64,000 nt of DNA from Allomuricauda sp. (lineage in GTDB: Bacteria > Bacteroidota > Bacteroidia > Flavobacteriales > Flavobacteriaceae): contig NZ_JANQLX010000010.1 in NCBI RefSeq assembly GCF_028280385.1, forward strand, positions 1 through 64,000, read 5' to 3'. A program made the position numbers and the translations under genes. Below the pieces are notes generated by a model that was not told the origin of the DNA, did not search any database, and worked only from the letters and a program-made list of their open reading frames with translations. How positions within the stretch are numbered: the stretch's first letter is position 1; each line of letters opens with the position of its first letter. Below, piece by piece: positions 61,001 through 64,000 of this stretch.

Positions 61001-61429
61001 AATCAAATGTTCGGTGATTGTGGGTTGCAACGCCGCCATTTCCCAAGCTATACCACCTCCTAGCGACCCGCCTATAATAGCAAACAATCGTTCTATATGC
61101 AATTGTTGCAGTCCGTCGATAAATATCCTCGCAATATCTCCGGCCACAAAATCCTTGTAATTGTCCACAACGAAACCATCATAGCCATTCCCCGGTACAT
61201 TAAAGGCCAAAATGGTGTAGGTATCCGTGTTTATGCACTTTTCCTTCCCAATAATCTCTGACCACCAACCATTGTCCCCTGTTACATTGGAGTTGCCCGT
61301 AAGGGCGTGGTTCACCAAAGCAATGGGTGCCGAATGCAATTTCTTTCCAAAAACTTGGTAGGACAATTCCAGGTTCAGCGTCACTCCACTTAATGTGGTG
61401 TAGTTTTCTATTTTTAATGTATGGAGCAT
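58043..61429 (-). CDS. trifunctional homoserine O-acetyltransferase / aspartate kinase / homoserine dehydrogenase
   Basis: A 1128-aa single frame with three enzymes. Residues about 1-318: MetX alpha/beta-hydrolase with Ser122 (GGSLGG), Asp265 and His298. Residues about 325-775: aspartate kinase (KFGGKSLANG at 329-338, VVLSARGKATDQL) with ACT-like regulatory repeats. Residues about 780-1128: homoserine dehydrogenase (NLAIFGHGNVGGTLI). It thus covers aspartate to aspartyl phosphate, aspartate semialdehyde to homoserine, and homoserine acetylation. All key residues are present and no frameshift is needed. Confidence 0.94.
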   Translation of the reverse strand: MLHTLKIENYTTLSGVTLNLELSYQVFGKKLHSAPIALVNHALTGNSNVTGDNGWWSEIIGKEKCINTDTYTILAFNVPGNGYDGFVVDNYKDFVAGDIARIFIDGLQQLHIERLFAIIGGSLGGGIAWEMAALQPTITEHLIPVASDWKSTDWLIANCQIQEQFLVNSKQPVHDARMHAMLCYRTPESFKERFKRSTNEELQVFNVESWLMHHGKKLQERFQLSAYKLMNQLLKTIDITRDGEKPFQDLQNSETKIHIIGVNSDLFFTAVENKETFRHLAQANANVTYGEVQSLHGHDAFLIEFQQLENLLKPIFQKQAVKERIKILKFGGKSLANGDGLENVLSIISERTKANENFAVVLSARGKATDQLEHLLNLSATGEVFGDELKEFFGYQQAVCPSVDLSQEFSAIEKLLKGVSLTGDYSLKTKDEILAFGELISGKVVTELLNEKGVNAQFVDSRELIKTDDTFNNAEVDETISKENLIRHFRNLEEGAVAIITGFIASSKNGDTTTLGRNGSNYSAALVANFLDAQELVNYTHVDGIFTANPDLVTEARLIDSISYAEANELANFGANILHAKTIIPLIEKNIPLRIKNTFNAKSEGTLIGPKTDNGGIKSLSVLEDVALVNLSGRGLLGKVGIDARIFRALGQNNINVGIISQGSSERGIGLVVDANKAEKAKKVLDIEFETDYSSQDVNQITVMDDVSVISIVGMDLSTFHKPFNALVKNQVVPLLFNNTVTGKNVSLVVNKSDLHKAINVVHGQIFGIAKKVNLAIFGHGNVGGTLIDQILDSQKNIEERKGLELRVFSVSDSKKVLLNTKGVSKNWKGDLDKKGQTYQVSDVIAFAKEHHLENLIAVDNTASEEFVSHYDALINNGFDLVSSNKIANTLGYDYYKSIRKNLERNQKQYLYETNVGAGLPLIDTIKLLHLSGENITRIKGVFSGSLSYIFNTFSEKEASFTTIVKEAMEQGFTEPDPREDLSGNDVGRKLLILARELDLQNEFSDISIENLIPEDLRALDFEDFKLRMEEMDQKFKTVKNQQKEGHVLRYVGDLHGNLQEDKGILDVKLISVAKESALGQVSGSDSIIEIYTESYGENPLVIQGAGAGSAVTARGVFGDILRIAEKI

Positions 61430-61473
61430 TCCAAAAATTCAAATTAGGATTAGTCCCTTTGGATCAAGATGGG

Positions 61474-62748
61474 TTATAGGCTTGCAAATGCGGCATCCAA
61501 ATCAGCTTTTAGGTCCTCTAGGTTTTCAAGACCAACTGACAACCTTATCAAATCTTTGGTCACCCCGGTCGATTCCTGCGCAGCTTCATCCAATTGTTGA
61601 TGGGTAGTACTGGCCGGGTGAATGATCAATGACTTGGTATCGCCAATATTGGCCAAGAGTGAGAAAATTTTGGTTTCGTCCGCAATTTTTTTGGAAGATT
61701 CAAATCCACCTTTAACACCAAATGTCAGTATACTACTCTGTCCATTTGGCAAATATTCATCTGACAATTTCTTGTACTTGCTGGACTCCAATCCTGGATA
61801 ATTGACCCAGGTTACTTCATCCTTGGTTTCCAACCATTGGGCAAGTGCGAGGGCATTCTCGCTGTGTTTTTGCATGCGGACTTCCAGGGTTTCAAGTCCT
61901 TGAATAATCTGAAATGCATTGAACGGACTTAAACAGGCCCCATGATCCCTTAAACCTTCAATCCTTACTTTGGCAATAAATGCCGCCGGTCCCAAAGCCT
62001 CATGATATACCAGTCCGTGGTATCCAGGGGAAGGCTCCGTAAACTCAGGGAACTTCCCATTGGCCCAATTGAACGTACCGGCATCAATGATGGCACCTCC
62101 CAATGCCGTTCCGTTTCCGTTAATGTACTTGGTGAGTGAATGGATAACGATATTGGCTCCATGCTCAATAGGGTTTAAAAGTGCGGGTGAAGCAACGGTG
62201 TTGTCCACAATAAAAGGTACTTCTGCCGCCTTTGCCTCTTTGGAAATCGCTTTTAGGTCCAAAACATCCAATTTGGGGTTCCCAAGAGATTCCACAAAAA
62301 AGGCCCTAGTATTTTCTTGCACCGCCTTTCCAAAATTGGAAGGGTCCGATGGGTCAACAAAAGTGGTGGTAATACCCAACCTGGGCAGCGTTACGCTAAA
62401 AAGGTTATAGGTACCCCCGTACAAGCTATTGGAAGCCACAATATGGTCTCCGGCCTTTAGCAATACCAACAAGGCGGTATTGATGGCACCGGTACCAGAA
62501 GAGCACACCACGGAGGCTATTCCACCTTCCAGGGCTGCCAATCGTTGTTCCAATATATCGTTTGTGGGGTTGTTGATACGGGTATAGATGTTACCAAATT
62601 CCGCCAACGAAAACAAATTGGCCGCGTGGTCCGAGTTATTGAATACGTAAGCCGTACTTTGATAAATGGGCACTGCCCTTGTACCACCATTGGTTGCCAC
62701 ATCGTGCCCTGCGTGCAATGCGTTTGTTGCAAATTTTTGATCACTCAT
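61474..62748 (-). CDS. metY: O-acetylhomoserine sulfhydrylase
   Basis: A 424-aa PLP enzyme combining O-acetylhomoserine with sulfide to give homocysteine. The PLP lysine is in VIHSLTKYINGNG (about residue 209), and the GTGAINTAL and DPSDPSNF-like segments fit the O-acetylhomoserine branch. It is the first coding gene behind the second SAM-I riboswitch and lies 44 bp before the MetX fusion that makes its substrate. Confidence 0.94.
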   Translation of the reverse strand: MSDQKFATNALHAGHDVATNGGTRAVPIYQSTAYVFNNSDHAANLFSLAEFGNIYTRINNPTNDILEQRLAALEGGIASVVCSSGTGAINTALLVLLKAGDHIVASNSLYGGTYNLFSVTLPRLGITTTFVDPSDPSNFGKAVQENTRAFFVESLGNPKLDVLDLKAISKEAKAAEVPFIVDNTVASPALLNPIEHGANIVIHSLTKYINGNGTALGGAIIDAGTFNWANGKFPEFTEPSPGYHGLVYHEALGPAAFIAKVRIEGLRDHGACLSPFNAFQIIQGLETLEVRMQKHSENALALAQWLETKDEVTWVNYPGLESSKYKKLSDEYLPNGQSSILTFGVKGGFESSKKIADETKIFSLLANIGDTKSLIIHPASTTHQQLDEAAQESTGVTKDLIRLSVGLENLEDLKADLDAAFASL

Positions 62749-62872
62749 GATTTCCAGTTTTTTAAATTTTTGTTCAAATAATTAATTTAAAAAGCCAAAC
62801 CCCTTTAGGTAAAACTCCTAAGGGCAAAATCAAAAAGTTATAAGAAATAGTAACCGAAAATGTTCGATTGCC

Positions 62873-63015
62873 GTTATCTATTCCCTTCATTAGGTTTTAC
62901 CTTAATGAGGTCCTGAACCAAATCAGGACAAGGATAGAATTTAGCACCTTCTTGGACCAGGGCCAAGGGTTGCTAAGGCTTCATAGGGTCTATTCCCTCC
63001 ACCTTTCTTGATAAC
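62873..63015 (-). promoter_or_regulatory. SAM-I riboswitch upstream of metY
   Basis: The minus strand shows the S-box core starting TTATCAAGAAAGGTGGAGGG, then GACCC, GAAGCC, TAGCAACC and AAGGTGCTA. P1 joins GTTATC (63015-63010) and GATAAC (62878-62873). Between aptamer and metY (62749-62872) a CCCTTAGG/CCTAAAGGG hairpin followed by a T-rich stretch may be the terminator-type platform. With its promoter this explains the 365-bp gap. Confidence 0.93.
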
Positions 63016-63043
63016 TATTCAATACGTGTTTGAACTTACAGAA

Positions 63044-63051
63044 CAAAGATA
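63044..63051 (-). promoter_or_regulatory. promoter -7 element for the metY riboswitch transcript
   Basis: Minus strand TATCTTTG is an exact TAnnTTTG match, 28 nt before the riboswitch P1 stem. Confidence 0.65.
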
Positions 63052-63113
63052 ACGGCAGAAAAACTTAAAATCCTAATGATTTTGGAAAAAATAGCCTCTT
63101 ATTCCACGTCGGT

Positions 63114-64000
63114 TTACTTCAAAATGGAAAACTCAATGAAGGAATCGGTAAAAACCGTATGCGTCTGGGTCTTAAAGTCTTCCTCATCCGCCTCAAAGAT
63201 GTTGTCCACATAAGTCTGCGGGTTTAAATCGATCAAGGGGAACCAGGTACTTTGTACCTGCACCTGCAGTTTATGTCCTTTTTTGATGGTATGGAATACA
63301 TCCTGGAGTTTGATGTCCACATCTGTTTTTTTATTGGGCACAAAGGGTTCGGGATGGGAAAAGCTATTCCTGAACCTTCCTCGTAGCACTTCGCTTCGAA
63401 CCATTAAATGGTAATTGGCCAATTTTAGATGGTCCTGCATTTCCTCATTCGTTTCCACATTTGAAGGATGCACATCTATGATTTTAACCACCCAATCTGC
63501 CGCGGTGCCCGTGGTAGCCACTTTTAGGTTGGCCATAATATCGCCAGCAAGTGTTAGGTCTTCTTCCAATACCTCTGTTTCAAAAACCAATACATCAGAT
63601 CTACGGGCCGCAAACCGTTGGTCATCTGTCATATATTTTCTTGGGGTGAAAACCGATTTAATATCCTCCGAGTAGGGAACCGGTTTTTTAACATCACTAA
63701 TGAACTTTAACGGCACTGCATCCTTTCCTGCCGGGATCAACTCTTGATTTTCGGATAGGAACATGGTCTCCTTCACCGAATTCTGTGGTGGCCAAGTATC
63801 CAACGTTTTCCATTCCTTTCTTCCTGAATCGAATACATAGGCTTCAGGAAGGCCACTATTTTTATCTCCTGTTCCTTTTAGGAAGTGATCAAAAAACTTG
63901 GTCTCGATATTCTTTTGGTAAAACAGGGAAATGGAATCGCCAAAATAATAGTTCCCCACCGCATTCCTAGGATTCTTTCGGGCCCAACCCCCATGGTCCC
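63114..64000 (-). CDS. CocE/NonD-family hydrolase, C-terminal part (cut by window edge)
   Basis: The frame stays open to the last base, so the N-terminus lies outside. The visible part of about 295 residues begins DHGGWARKNPR, which contains the catalytic-His region of the alpha/beta-hydrolase (HGGW). The C-terminal jelly-roll domain of the X-Pro dipeptidyl-peptidase/cocaine-esterase family follows (TTGTAADWVVKIIDVHP, RGRFRNSF, HKLQVQVQSTWFP). It is probably exported or periplasmic as in relatives; that cannot be checked here. Confidence 0.88.
   Translation of the reverse strand, partial: DHGGWARKNPRNAVGNYYFGDSISLFYQKNIETKFFDHFLKGTGDKNSGLPEAYVFDSGRKEWKTLDTWPPQNSVKETMFLSENQELIPAGKDAVPLKFISDVKKPVPYSEDIKSVFTPRKYMTDDQRFAARRSDVLVFETEVLEEDLTLAGDIMANLKVATTGTAADWVVKIIDVHPSNVETNEEMQDHLKLANYHLMVRSEVLRGRFRNSFSHPEPFVPNKKTDVDIKLQDVFHTIKKGHKLQVQVQSTWFPLIDLNPQTYVDNIFEADEEDFKTQTHTVFTDSFIEFSILK

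Overview
The window looks like core chromosome of a marine-type Flavobacteriaceae (Bacteroidota), probably near Muricauda/Allomuricauda; that placement is inference from gene content. Supporting signs are the gliding genes gldA, gldB and gldC, promoters with the Bacteroidota -7 element TAnnTTTG often about 20 nt before the start codon, little Shine-Dalgarno signal, many TTG/GTG starts, a MetH split into two genes, and a sulfite reductase carrying a C-terminal HEPN domain. I see no rRNA, tRNA, CRISPR, prophage or transposase.

Layout. 1-6240: an 8-bp tandem repeat, engB, small envelope proteins, gldCB, nadE, and a NarL-type regulator whose receiver lacks the phospho-acceptor Asp. 6243-13400: dnaG (zinc ligands lost), two DUF805 proteins, a lipoprotein, and an ECF sigma/anti-sigma/outer-membrane cassette. 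13500-24500: a second 8-bp repeat, prenyl synthase, rlmN, queA, aroA, a MazG-type enzyme, two DUF3857/transglutaminase-like proteins (one apparently dead), dtd, rsgA. 24550-30770: a duplicated pair of secreted proteins, then the aromatic operon pheA - aminotransferase - tyrA - DAHP synthase/chorismate mutase, preceded by an unannotated transcription attenuator with a Phe/Tyr/Trp-rich leader peptide. 30770-41020: gldA, a PLP decarboxylase, a regulator-rich redox cluster (group III truncated globin, Crp/Fnr, MarR with a Cys cluster, DUF2024, thioredoxin-like), and an outer-membrane receptor next to a membrane-bound LuxR-type regulator. 41148-48925: an AraC/GyrI regulator, a GIN-domain protein, a PagL-like barrel, metF and the two metH genes behind a SAM-I riboswitch. 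49063-63015: the sulfate-to-methionine block (cysHDN, sulfite reductase, SUMT, ferredoxin-NADP reductase-like protein, Rrf2 regulator, metZ-like, a metX-aspartokinase-homoserine dehydrogenase fusion, metY) behind a second SAM-I riboswitch. The right edge cuts a CocE/NonD hydrolase.

How the parts work together. The last 20 kb forms one metabolic unit: sulfate is activated and reduced to sulfide, sulfide is fixed onto acetyl- or succinyl-homoserine, and homocysteine is methylated by MetF/MetH. Control appears layered: SAM riboswitches for the methionine genes, and a repeated 17-bp near-palindrome at the cys promoters that is a good candidate site for the neighbouring Rrf2 protein. The aromatic operon is controlled separately by ribosome-mediated attenuation.

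Most interesting signals: the pheA attenuator (30436-30563), the trifunctional MetX-AK-HSD fusion, the shared cys operators, the Glu-substituted receiver, paired 21-bp-spaced direct repeats around the DUF805 genes, and a family of related 8-bp tandem repeats.
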